A stretch of 13,732 nt of DNA from JAAYYM01 sp964483395 (GCA_964483395.1 CAZABT010000079.1:1-13732); one strand, 5' to 3'. Counted from the stretch's first letter, positions 1 through 7,728 are shown. Numbers and translations are program-made. Notes: generated by a model from the sequence alone, not told the origin.

Positions 1-87
1 GTATTTACAGGGGTTTGAGTATGATTTGGTATTTAACATAATTGTTAAACGCTTAATAGAGTTATAATAGATTTACAATAAGCAAAA

Positions 88-142
88 GACTCGAAATGCG
101 TTTGCCCTCCGGGGCACGAGGGTTCGAATCCCTCCGTCTCCG
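88..142 (+). other. 3' half of tRNA-Ser(CGA), probable att-site remnant
   Basis: From about position 89 the sequence reads as the distal part of a serine tRNA. It has the anticodon loop CTCGAAA (90-96, anticodon CGA), the 3' anticodon strand TGCGT (97-101) and a long variable arm with pairing TGCCC/GGGCA. The T-arm GAGGG-TTCGAAT-CCCTC spans 118-134, the acceptor strand CGTCTCC spans 135-141, and the discriminator G is at 142. The 5' half is absent: there is no GGAGAC acceptor strand upstream, and the bases before the loop (AAAGA) do not pair with TGCGT. A break at the anticodon stem-loop is typical of tyrosine-recombinase integration into tRNA genes, where one element end keeps only the tRNA 3' half. 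The element would lie to the left, outside or largely outside the window. It cannot be a functional tRNA. Confidence 0.85.
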
Positions 143-248
143 CTAAAAGAGTATTTGTTTTTTTCCTGTTTTCTTCTGTCAGCTGTTCTCTGTAAGACTT
201 ATATTCAGACCATTCATAATACGGATATTTCTCTGCTAATCGTTTTTC

Positions 249-1358
249 TCATTTTGCTCCATTTGTGAAAATCGGTACCAGACACTTCTGCCTTTCAAAA
301 TATGCCTGATTAACCAATACTTTTATATTTTTTGGATACAGTTCCTTAGCCTTATGAAAATACAGCTTCCCCTTTTTTATATTCCCTGTTTTCGCCTCTA
401 AAAGTGCCAGCTGCATATAAGGCTCAAAGGCCGCATCCGCAAGATGATGTGATAAATAATCCGTATAATCGATTTCTACTGACAAAGCCTTCTGATACCA
501 CTCTCTTGCCTCATCATATTCCTTTAAGTGCATCGCCGCACATCCCAAAAAGCAGCACTGACTTTCATCACATCTCATATGTAAATCTTCTATTTCATGC
601 AGCAGTTCCTCTTTCAGCCTGCGAAACTGCTTCAGATGTTTCATTGCCTCCACATAAAAAAACCTGGCATAATGCACATCCTCTTCACCGGCTTTCTCCT
701 GAATGAGACGCTCATATACAGCTATTGCCTCTTCGTACCTTTTGGCTGCAGTCAGTTCTCTGCAATAATACGACTGGTGATATGGGTCAAGTTCTTCTCC
801 ACGCATTAGAAGCTGTTCAAAAATACGAAGATTCCTCTCTGGCTCATTTTCCTGTAGCTTATCGTGACAAATACGAATATCCGGTCGGCTGAGTACCAGA
901 TAGGAAGCTAAAACAGGAATTGCCTCATGTATGGCGTATCTCCATCTGGCATTCAGACTTCTGCGAATCCATCTGTCCCTCATAAGCACAGTTCCGGGAG
1001 TTGTATCATCCTTTAAATCCCCATACAGCATACAGACCACATCTATTTCTTTCGACAGATGCAGCTTCAGCTCTTTTATTTTTTGGATATCCTCCGGCAG
1101 AATCACATCATCTGCATCCAGCCACATAATATAATCCGATGTTGCTAAGGAATAGGAATAATTTCTGGCAGCAGCAAAATCATCCTGCCATTCATATTCA
1201 TACACACATTCCGTATATTTTCCTGCAATCTCTCTGCTGGAATCTGCTGAGCCTGTATCCACCACTATGATTTCATCTGCGAAGCTGGCTGCAGCACCTA
1301 ATGAGCGATCCAAAACCTTTTCTTCATCCTTTACAATCATACATACACTTAATGTCAT
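249..1358 (-). CDS. Family-2 glycosyltransferase with C-terminal TPR-like repeats
   Basis: Likely a cytoplasmic nucleotide-sugar-dependent glycosyltransferase; acceptor unknown. The N-terminal GT-A domain (about residues 1-190) opens with MTLSVCMIVKDEE and carries VDTGSAD near residue 33 and the metal-binding LDADD near residue 81. The rest is alpha-helical with repeated Tyr/Leu-rich helices (for example YEEAIAVYERL, YDEAREWYQKAL), which reads as TPR-like. GT2 plus TPR is also the layout of SunS, the peptide glycosyltransferase of sublancin; many other GT2-TPR proteins exist, so this is not proof. The start at 1358 is chosen because the family usually begins MTLSVCMIVK; an in-frame ATG four codons earlier (1370) is possible. 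It follows the leader-peptide gene by about 60 bp, on the same strand, suggesting co-transcription. The frame stays open beyond the TGA stop with protein-like sequence, so the C-terminus may be shortened. Confidence 0.85.
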   Translation of the reverse strand: MTLSVCMIVKDEEKVLDRSLGAAASFADEIIVVDTGSADSSREIAGKYTECVYEYEWQDDFAAARNYSYSLATSDYIMWLDADDVILPEDIQKIKELKLHLSKEIDVVCMLYGDLKDDTTPGTVLMRDRWIRRSLNARWRYAIHEAIPVLASYLVLSRPDIRICHDKLQENEPERNLRIFEQLLMRGEELDPYHQSYYCRELTAAKRYEEAIAVYERLIQEKAGEEDVHYARFFYVEAMKHLKQFRRLKEELLHEIEDLHMRCDESQCCFLGCAAMHLKEYDEAREWYQKALSVEIDYTDYLSHHLADAAFEPYMQLALLEAKTGNIKKGKLYFHKAKELYPKNIKVLVNQAYFERQKCLVPIFTNGAK

Positions 1359-1420
1359 GCTTAGAACCATACCTTCATGGAAATTCGGTTATTCTTCCTT
1401 ACCATCAGCACAGGTCCTTT

Positions 1421-1660
1421 CTAGCGGCCAGAATGCAGAAGAATTGTATGATTCTTACGCTCTCCACTTGTTAATGCTCCTCTTCCGGCAATCTCCGCAA
1501 GATCATCATCATCGATGGGAAAGCCCTCAAAATTCTCCAGTGCCTCATTGATTTCCTGTTCACTGTATCCCAGTTCTTTTGCTGCTTTGCGCAGTGACTC
1601 CTCTGAATCCAGTGCCTCAAATTTGTTTTGTTTTAGCAGTTCTTTGATTACTTCTTTCAA
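1421..1660 (-). CDS. Nif11/double-glycine-like leader peptide, candidate RiPP precursor
   Basis: A 79-residue protein with a TTG start preceded by GAGGTG at good spacing (1669-1674 region). Residues 1-60 are acidic and helical (KEVIKELLKQNKFEALDSEE then a helix ending near ENFEGF). They end in FPIDDDDLAEIAGRG, which resembles the Nif11/NHLP and bacteriocin leader signature (acidic patch, then L-x-x-I/V-A-G-G, then cleavage), with GR in place of GG. The remaining 18-20 residues (ALTSGERKNHTILLHSGR) would be the core: basic, with two Ser and two Thr but no Cys. A glycosyltransferase gene follows directly, so a glycosylated peptide is a plausible product. No ABC/C39 peptidase exporter is visible in this window. 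The family call rests on pattern recognition only; a small regulatory protein is the main alternative. Confidence 0.65.
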   Translation of the reverse strand: MKEVIKELLKQNKFEALDSEESLRKAAKELGYSEQEINEALENFEGFPIDDDDLAEIAGRGALTSGERKNHTILLHSGR

Positions 1661-1750
1661 ACTTTACACCTCACTCGTATTTTTTTGTTCGCTCATTCCA
1701 TTTAACCGCAGTGTTCCAATCCTTCATACCAACTCTTGTATTATTCATTA

Positions 1751-1779
1751 ATTTTACCATTAGCTAATCTATAATTCAA
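1751..1779 (-). promoter_or_regulatory. Sigma-A promoter for the leader peptide-glycosyltransferase pair
   Basis: On the minus strand, TTGAAT (1774-1779) and TAAAAT (1751-1756) are separated by exactly 17 bp. Transcription would begin near 1744, giving an untranslated leader of roughly 85 nt before the TTG start at 1660. No other convincing minus-strand promoter was seen between this gene and the divergent acyltransferase. Confidence 0.55.
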
Positions 1780-1878
1780 CATGATGCAGGGCATTGTTTG
1801 TGTCAAATATACGTTGGCAGATTTCTGACTTTTTTCTAAAATAAATGACAATTATAAATGGCTCTGTATTCTTCCTGG

Positions 1879-1887
1879 TGTTATAAT
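1879..1887 (+). promoter_or_regulatory. Extended -10 promoter for the acyltransferase gene
   Basis: TG at 1879-1880 followed one base later by a perfect TATAAT (1882-1887) forms an extended -10 element. There is no good -35 box 17 bp upstream, as is common for extended -10 promoters. The start site would be near 1894, giving a short leader before the ribosome binding site AGGAGGG (1917-1923). Confidence 0.6.
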
Positions 1888-1927
1888 AGCTGTATGTGCG
1901 GTGAAGCACAAAAATGAGGAGGGCGTT

Positions 1928-3085
1928 ATGCTTACATTAAAAATACCTGCATCTATCTACATTCTTTTTTTACTCCTAGTCTTGATCTTCGGTGTCAAGA
2001 AAGCAAAGAAGGGCGAGTTTCACGAAAATTTTCTTTCTCTGGATATTGCAAAGGGGCTGCAAGGCTTTGCCGCCATCGGAATCATGCTGCATCATCTGGC
2101 ACAGAATATCACAAATTTTGGTGCTGTCAGAAAAGGGCTTATTACCAGTTTTAATTCCTTTGGTGTCATATTTACAGCTATTTTTTTCTTCTTTTCCGGC
2201 TATGGTTTATATACCAGTTTACAGGAAAAACCGAATTATTTGGAACATTTCTTCAGAAAACGTCTTTCAACTGTTTTAGTACCATTTTATATGGCAAATA
2301 CAATATTTGTTCTCTTTTCACTTCCGAATCTGCCAAAATCTACACCGCTTGAACTGATTGCATATTTTACAGGCTGGATTATGTTGAACAATAATCTTTG
2401 GTACGTTGTTGAAATCACTTTCCTGTATATTGCTTTTTATCTTATTTTCAAATACATTAAAAACAGAAAAGCTGCCCTGCTTTCTATGGCTGCTTTTCTG
2501 TTTGTTATGATTGCCCTGACACTTTTCAATGGCCATGATTATGACACGATCAGTCAGGGAGCTTGGTTTAAAGGTGAATGGTGGTACAATACGACCTGGA
2601 CATTCTTCCTCGGTATGCTGGTATCCAGATTCAAAGAGCCTCTTCTCCGCTTTATCAAAAAATACTACCTTCTCTTTTTATCCTGTGGTATCGTGCTGTC
2701 TGTTGTACTGCTGCCCTTTTCAAATCGAATTATGGGCGAATACGGTTACTATTGCGAGTATAAAGGGCACCCCGGCTACTTTGAGAAGCTGGTTTCTGCC
2801 CTTGCCCAAGGCTCATATGCAATCATAGCTGCTGTTACACTGCTTTTGATTACCATGAAGCTGCAGTTCAAGAATAAAGCCCTGGCTTTTCTCGGCAAGA
2901 TCTCTATAGAACTATACCTGATTCATCGTCTCTACATTATCCTCTTTGAGGATATGATCAAAAATGATGCCCTGTTCTTCCTCTGTGTGTACACTGCCGC
3001 TATCCCGACAGCCGCACTCCTGCACTTTATAGACGGCAAGATCATCAAACTGATTAAAGGGAGCACAGCTACGGTGAAGGTATAG
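1928..3085 (+). CDS. Integral membrane acyltransferase-3 family protein
   Basis: A 385-residue polytopic membrane protein of the acyltransferase-3 (OafA/NodX-like) type, which transfers acyl groups such as acetyl to cell-surface glycans at the membrane. The start ATG at 1928 is fixed by AGGAGGG four bases upstream; a GTG at 1901 in the same frame has no ribosome binding site. TM1 is at residues 6-22. The family's N-terminal motif follows as SLDIAKGLQGFAAIGIMLHH, with the paired His residues near 55 that are conserved and thought catalytic. About ten hydrophobic segments can be counted in all, ending with LYLIHRLYIILFEDM and a last TM before a basic tail. The gene has its own promoter, is divergent from the leader-peptide cassette, and overlaps the convergent sensor-kinase gene by 17 bp at its 3' end. 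The substrate cannot be deduced. Confidence 0.85.
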   Translation: MLTLKIPASIYILFLLLVLIFGVKKAKKGEFHENFLSLDIAKGLQGFAAIGIMLHHLAQNITNFGAVRKGLITSFNSFGVIFTAIFFFFSGYGLYTSLQEKPNYLEHFFRKRLSTVLVPFYMANTIFVLFSLPNLPKSTPLELIAYFTGWIMLNNNLWYVVEITFLYIAFYLIFKYIKNRKAALLSMAAFLFVMIALTLFNGHDYDTISQGAWFKGEWWYNTTWTFFLGMLVSRFKEPLLRFIKKYYLLFLSCGIVLSVVLLPFSNRIMGEYGYYCEYKGHPGYFEKLVSALAQGSYAIIAAVTLLLITMKLQFKNKALAFLGKISIELYLIHRLYIILFEDMIKNDALFFLCVYTAAIPTAALLHFIDGKIIKLIKGSTATVKV

Positions 3086-5807
3086 CCTTCTGCAGCACCT
3101 TATAGAATTCATCTGGAATGATTGGCTTGCTCATATGGCCATTCATTCCTGCTGCTTTACATTCTTCTATATCCTCATCAAAGGTATTGGCTGAAAGCGC
3201 AATGATTGGCACAGTTGCCGCATCTTTACGCGCCATCCCCCGAATCGCTTTGGTCGCTTCTATTCCGTCCATAACCGGCATACGCACATCCATCAGAATC
3301 ACATCAAAATAATATTCCTCTGAATGACTGAAATATTCTACTCCCTGCTGTCCGTCTTCTGCATTGGTTACGTGCATTCCTTCCTTTTCCAAAAACAGAT
3401 TGGCCACTTCCCGATTCAACTCATTGTCTTCGCAAAGCAGTGCTCTTTTCCCTTTCAGATAATGTATCTCCGTAACACCTGCTTTGACCGCTGTCTCTTT
3501 TAAAATGGCTTTCTTCATACACAGATCCACAAAAAATGTAGTGCCGCTTCCTACCTTACTTTCGCAGCGAATCGTCCCACCCATCGTTTCTATCAGCTTG
3601 CTGACGATTGCCAGACCGAGTCCTGTACCCTGCCCCTTTTGTCCTCGCTGCTCCTGCTCAAAGGGCTGATACATTTTCTTTTGAAATTCCTCTGACATTC
3701 CAATACCGTCATCACTGACTTTAAAATGAACCAAAACTGTTCCCTCTGATGCATTCTCATGGGAAATCTCCAAAGACACGTGTCCGCCCTCGGGCGTAAA
3801 TTTAACGGCATTATTCAAAAGATTGACAAAAATCTGCTGTAACCGAAGCTTATCAAACTCCAGACAAACAAGCTCCTCCGTGTCATAGTGAACGGTAAAC
3901 TTCACTCCATCCTTCCTGGCCTTTTCAGAAAAAAGATTTTCTATTTCGTCTATAAATTCCCTATTGGTGCAGGGCTCCGGATGCAGTTCGTAATTCGCGC
4001 TGCCAATCTTGGTCAAATCCAGACTGTCATTGATCAGCTGCAGCAGATATTTTCCCGCTGCGGAAATCTTTTCATAATATTTCTTCATTTCATCCGGAGA
4101 ACGACTCTCTCCCCCAAACTCAGCAAAGCCGATAATTGCATTCATTGGCGTCCTCATATCATGACTGATTCGAGATATGAAGTCCTGCTTTGCCTCTGTT
4201 GCTTCCTTCAGCGCCAGACTATTCTGCTGCATCCTTCTGGCCACCCAGAGCAATATGATCATCACAATAAACAACGTAATGATAACGCTGATAATAACCG
4301 CACTTTTTAGAGGATTGCCGTACAAATATTCCAGTATCACGTTCTGCTCGATCTTCTGGGAGCGAAATTCACGCATGATAGAAAGCAGATCCGGCGTTGC
4401 AATCATCATCAGCTTCTTTCCTAAAATGGAAGCAAGCATACCTGACTCATCTCCGGACACTCCAAAACTTTCCTGATAGGAAATATCACTTAAAGAAGCC
4501 GATAATCCACCAAACCGATAGGAGTTCATATAATACTCCGATGTATATCTGTTTACATATGTAACATCGGCACGCCCGTCTTTGACTGCATTGATGCAGT
4601 CCATAAAAGAATTGCATTCGACCATCTGATCCTTTGTGTACAAATCGTCTAACAGACTGTCCTCTATCTGTAGATCTTTGTATACCGCAACTCTGGCATT
4701 TTCATGGTTAACATTTTGATCCTTTCTGATCACCCTGTTGAAAAAAGCCGTATCATATGGCAATGAAAGATCTACACCGCATTTTTCTGCCCAGGTATAG
4801 TCATAATAGAAGCCGGGATATACAAGAATTCCCTGCTTTTTATCTGCCTCTGTGGCTGGTATGCATTCGACCCCCAGCTCGTCACAGACCTGCTGCGCAA
4901 TCTCCGGATAGTATCCGACATATTTCCCCTGTTCATCTTTCCGAGACAGATACCCCTGTTCATCCTGAAACAGAAATCGGATTCCACCAAGCTGTGCAAG
5001 AAATTCTGTTTCTTCTTTTGTCAGCGGAACTTCAATTCGTTTTGGAAACCATTCCTTATACAAATCTGCCATAAAAGTCGGTTCACTCTGCTTCAGATTG
5101 GATAAGCCCTCGTCCAGTCTTTCTATTTCCGGATCGCCGATCCGCATGGATATATAATTGGAAACCGTAGAAAAACGCTTCAGCTTCTTCATCTCATCAT
5201 CCAGATCCATGATGTTGGAAATGACTGCATCAATCTCTCCACGTACCAAGGCTTCTCTGCAATCATTGTATTCTGCATAAAAGGTCAATTGATCCTTCCG
5301 AATGTTCAGGCTTGCAAAATCGTAGGTGGAAATCAGGGTATTATATAGATTCTCCGAAATACCGTACCTGAGTGTCTGAAAGGTCTCATAATCTTCATAA
5401 TACAAGTCCTCTCGGCTTTTGAGCGTCATAATTGCATAATAAGTATCTATTACACTGCTGTTTGTATACTCCAGCGTAGTTGAGGGCTGAGCCGGCATGG
5501 TTCCCGGCATCCGAATGTCTGCTTCTCCATCCAGCAGCATCTGCTTTGTACTTTCCCAGCTTTCTGCCGGCACATAAGCAAACTGTATTCCTGTGTATCT
5601 GGATATTGCATCCAGCAGCTCCACTCCGTATCCGACTTCATTTCCGGATTCATCATACTCAAAGAAGCCCTCCAGCGGATAATAGGCTACCCGCAAAGTG
5701 ACTGCTGTTTCTGATGCCCCGGCCGGTATCTGCATCATCATACTGATCATTAGAATCAGACACATTAATATACACAGCTTCAAGCTACAGGTATGCTTTC
5801 GAAACAT
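3069..5807 (-). CDS. Hybrid sensor histidine kinase with two SBP-type sensor domains
   Basis: A membrane sensor kinase of BvgS/EvgS-like architecture (912 residues from this start). A signal/anchor segment (about 8-32) is followed by two extracellular substrate-binding-protein-like domains (about 36-262 and 268-495), each like the amino-acid-binding SBP_bac_3 fold. One TM segment lies at about 502-523. The HisKA domain carries SHDMRTP (phospho-acceptor His near 549). The ATPase has the N-box NLLNNAVKF near 662-670, DDGIGM near 699 and GTGLGLAI near 727. A C-terminal receiver has ED near 793-794, phospho-acceptor Asp near 840 in LMDVRMP, and Lys near 894. There is no HPt or DNA-binding output domain. 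The ATG at 5807 is preferred because AAAGGA lies nine bases upstream; the ATG at 5816 abuts the purine stretch. It is the second gene of an operon with tetR. The 3' end overlaps the acyltransferase tail. Confidence 0.92.
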   Translation of the reverse strand: MFRKHTCSLKLCILMCLILMISMMMQIPAGASETAVTLRVAYYPLEGFFEYDESGNEVGYGVELLDAISRYTGIQFAYVPAESWESTKQMLLDGEADIRMPGTMPAQPSTTLEYTNSSVIDTYYAIMTLKSREDLYYEDYETFQTLRYGISENLYNTLISTYDFASLNIRKDQLTFYAEYNDCREALVRGEIDAVISNIMDLDDEMKKLKRFSTVSNYISMRIGDPEIERLDEGLSNLKQSEPTFMADLYKEWFPKRIEVPLTKEETEFLAQLGGIRFLFQDEQGYLSRKDEQGKYVGYYPEIAQQVCDELGVECIPATEADKKQGILVYPGFYYDYTWAEKCGVDLSLPYDTAFFNRVIRKDQNVNHENARVAVYKDLQIEDSLLDDLYTKDQMVECNSFMDCINAVKDGRADVTYVNRYTSEYYMNSYRFGGLSASLSDISYQESFGVSGDESGMLASILGKKLMMIATPDLLSIMREFRSQKIEQNVILEYLYGNPLKSAVIISVIITLFIVMIILLWVARRMQQNSLALKEATEAKQDFISRISHDMRTPMNAIIGFAEFGGESRSPDEMKKYYEKISAAGKYLLQLINDSLDLTKIGSANYELHPEPCTNREFIDEIENLFSEKARKDGVKFTVHYDTEELVCLEFDKLRLQQIFVNLLNNAVKFTPEGGHVSLEISHENASEGTVLVHFKVSDDGIGMSEEFQKKMYQPFEQEQRGQKGQGTGLGLAIVSKLIETMGGTIRCESKVGSGTTFFVDLCMKKAILKETAVKAGVTEIHYLKGKRALLCEDNELNREVANLFLEKEGMHVTNAEDGQQGVEYFSHSEEYYFDVILMDVRMPVMDGIEATKAIRGMARKDAATVPIIALSANTFDEDIEECKAAGMNGHMSKPIIPDEFYKVLQKAIPSP

Positions 5808-5840
5808 TGCACCCATCCTTTCCCCGCTGTCCGTATTTCC

Positions 5841-6473
5841 TTATGCACTCAAATACATTCTTACCATATTTATATATTCATCAAATACAACGGCCACCTG
5901 TCTCTTTGTCTCATCAGAAGTGTCTGTGCGAAACAAAAATGTCATACGCTGTATTACACCGTTAAGGCTTGCGGATAAAAGAAGTGTTGTCGCTGACAGA
6001 TCCAAATCCTTTCGCATCGAACCATCCTTCATTCCCAATTCCACATTCAAAATGACAATATTCCTCATTTCATTTCCCAGATCGAATTGGTTGACTCCTG
6101 ATTTCGTGACGGCACGAATGCAGTTGATATTTGCCTCGACAAACATAGCCGCATACACTGGATCCTCTATATAAGCATTTTTTCTTACAGCTATAAAATC
6201 CAGCAGTCTTTCCATTCCATTCTTTTTCGGATCCGCGGAGGACAAATATCCTTCTAAAATATCAAAATACTTCTGTTTCAAGAACTTATTGGATGCACAC
6301 GCAAGCAGTTCTGCCTTATCCGAAAAATAACGATGCAGTGTTCTTGTAGATATTCCTGCTCTTGCCGCTATCTGCGTAATCTGGATCTCCTCCACTGTTT
6401 TCGCTTGGTAGCGGCATTGAATCGCTGCATCAAGAATATCCTCTATCATTTGTTCTTTGTCTTTTCGCTCCAT
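5841..6473 (-). CDS. TetR/AcrR-family transcriptional regulator
   Basis: A 210-residue TetR-type repressor. The DNA-binding helix-turn-helix is at about residues 32-51 (ITQIAARAGISTRTLHRYFS), with the family-typical RTLHRYF recognition helix and DKAEL. The C-terminal two thirds are the ligand-binding/dimerisation domain with no recognisable ligand signature. The start is supported by AAGGGG eight bases upstream of the ATG. The stop is 33 bp from the hybrid-kinase start with no terminator between, so the two are probably one operon. The palindrome over the promoter indicates autoregulation. Confidence 0.92.
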   Translation of the reverse strand: MERKDKEQMIEDILDAAIQCRYQAKTVEEIQITQIAARAGISTRTLHRYFSDKAELLACASNKFLKQKYFDILEGYLSSADPKKNGMERLLDFIAVRKNAYIEDPVYAAMFVEANINCIRAVTKSGVNQFDLGNEMRNIVILNVELGMKDGSMRKDLDLSATTLLLSASLNGVIQRMTFLFRTDTSDETKRQVAVVFDEYINMVRMYLSA

Positions 6474-6502
6474 ATTGAAAGCCCCTTAGCAAATAAAGTA
6501 TA

Positions 6503-6561
6503 TATGGTTAATTGTACCATAATTTTCTTTTTCTTCAACAATTTTCAATAACATTATGGTA
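6503..6561 (-). promoter_or_regulatory. tetR-kinase operon promoter with overlapping TetR-type operator
   Basis: On the minus strand, TTGAAG (6533-6538) and TACAAT (6511-6516) are spaced 16 bp apart upstream of tetR. The inverted repeat TATGGT (6503-6508) / ACCATA (6516-6521) with a 7-bp centre covers the -10 box, fitting a TetR operator that blocks polymerase. A further half-site, ATTATGGTA (6553-6561), is a perfect 9-bp inverted match to TACCATAAT (6515-6523) and lies upstream of the -35 box. Operator function is inferred from symmetry and position. Confidence 0.65.
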
Positions 6562-6592
6562 ATATCCCTCGAATATTCACTGAACAATCGAT

Positions 6593-7603
6593 TTATTTTA
6601 AAAAAGTCTTATAATCCTCATAGTTCTTCTGCAGCAGTTCGGGTGTATTCAATCCGTAGGGACACTTACTCATGCATTGATTGCAGTGCAGGCAGTTTTC
6701 AATCTTAGCCATCTTTTCCTGCCATTCCTCCGATAAATATATAGAAAGCGGTGCCCGACGCAGCAGCAGACTCATACGTGCACAATTACAGATTTCAATT
6801 CCGACAGGACAGGGCATGCAATATCCGCAGGAACGGCAGAAATCTCCCGCCAGCTGTTCCTTTTCCTGTTCAATCTTTGCTTTCCTCTCTGCTGTCAGCT
6901 CCGGCGGACACTCCTGATAGGACAGGAACTCATCCAGCTCGGATTCTCTTTGGATACCCCAAATAGGAGCTACATGATCATATTGTGCGAGAAATGCATA
7001 GGCAAGAGCAGAATCCGTAATCAGACCGCCTGACAATCCTTTCATTGCAATAAAGCCCATATCTGCAGCCTTGCACATACTTACAACTTCCAAGTCTGCT
7101 TCTGTTGCAAGATAACAGAACGGAAACTGCAGTGTTTCGTACAAACCGGACTCTATCGCTTCTTTTGCGACATGCAGACGATGGTTGGTAATCCCGATAT
7201 GACGAATCTTACCTTGTTTTTTTGCTTCAAGCGCTGCATCATAAATTCCAGATTCATCTCCCGGTCTCGGGCAGAATGCCGGATTATGAAACTGATAGAT
7301 ATCTACATAATCCGTCTTTAGCAAACGAAGGCTTGTCTCAAGATCTTTCCAAAAGCCCTCTGCAGTTGTAGCTCCGGTCTTTGTACTGATGATAATTTTA
7401 TCTCTCGTATGAGCAAAAGCCTCACCCATCTTTTCCTCGCTGTCTGTGTAGTATCGTGCCGTATCAAAGTAGTTCATGCCATTGTAAAATGCTTTTTGCA
7501 GCAAATATACTGCCTCACTCGTAGAGATACGCTGGATCGGAAGCGCACCAAAACCATTTCTGTTAACTGTGAGTCTTGTCTTTCCAAGTGTTACTGTTTG
7601 CAT
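6593..7603 (-). CDS. Aldo/keto reductase with C-terminal ferredoxin-like domain
   Basis: A 336-residue NAD(P)H-linked oxidoreductase of the aldo/keto reductase superfamily. The TIM-barrel catalytic tetrad is visible: Asp47 and Tyr52 in FDTARYY, Lys75 in ISTKTG and His106 in IYQFHNP. The barrel is shorter than the single-domain enzymes and is followed by two cysteine clusters, CRSCGYCMPCP (about 258-268) and CLHCNQCMSKCP (about 305-316). Each fits a [4Fe-4S] site, as in the 'aldo/keto reductase/ferredoxin' fusions of anaerobes. The physiological substrate is unknown; ferredoxin-coupled reduction is an inference. The start is fixed by AGGAGG seven bases upstream. The gene lies upstream of tetR on the same strand, but tetR has its own promoter. 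No terminator was seen in the 119 bp between them, so read-through is possible. Confidence 0.92.
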   Translation of the reverse strand: MQTVTLGKTRLTVNRNGFGALPIQRISTSEAVYLLQKAFYNGMNYFDTARYYTDSEEKMGEAFAHTRDKIIISTKTGATTAEGFWKDLETSLRLLKTDYVDIYQFHNPAFCPRPGDESGIYDAALEAKKQGKIRHIGITNHRLHVAKEAIESGLYETLQFPFCYLATEADLEVVSMCKAADMGFIAMKGLSGGLITDSALAYAFLAQYDHVAPIWGIQRESELDEFLSYQECPPELTAERKAKIEQEKEQLAGDFCRSCGYCMPCPVGIEICNCARMSLLLRRAPLSIYLSEEWQEKMAKIENCLHCNQCMSKCPYGLNTPELLQKNYEDYKTFLK

Positions 7604-7692
7604 CTTTTATCCTCCTTTAATCATGTAATTTCTTTTTCTTCTGTTCAGGCTGTTCTTTGAGTGCTGCCGAACGCTTCATTGACGCACAAACC

Positions 7693-7727
7693 AAGAAGCG
7701 CCCCTCTTATACAAAAGGGCGCTTCTT
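7693..7727 (-). terminator. Strong hairpin between the ABC operon and the aldo/keto reductase
   Basis: AAGAAGCGCCC (7693-7703) pairs perfectly with GGGCGCTTCTT (7717-7727). Four further weaker pairs in the loop give about 15 bp around GTATA. On the minus strand it lies 93 bp past the permease stop and is followed by TTGGTTTGTG, only moderately T-rich. It probably ends the ABC operon, but it is also placed where a 5'-leader attenuator of the downstream reductase gene could be. Confidence 0.55.
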
Positions 7728-7728
7728 C

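Noticed and set aside
80..145. Antisense reading frame through the tRNA giving AETEGFEPS-like protein
   Set aside because: This is a well-known artefact of translating the opposite strand of tRNA-Ser sequences; it is not a gene.
1671..1748. 25-residue minus-strand frame MNNTRVGMKDWNTAVKWNER... ending at the leader gene's ribosome binding site
   Set aside because: The predicted transcription start falls at its ATG and there is no ribosome binding site, so it is more likely part of an untranslated leader. Conservation would be needed to revive it.
3118..5074. Several plus-strand open frames opposite the hybrid kinase
   Set aside because: They are shadows of a gene with unmistakable kinase and receiver motifs, and they lack ribosome binding sites and family-like sequence.
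7617..7679. 20-residue frame (MKRSAALKEQPEQKKKKLHD) just before the aldo/keto reductase
   Set aside because: No ribosome binding site and low-complexity Lys-rich sequence; the stop codon next to AGGAGG is probably chance.
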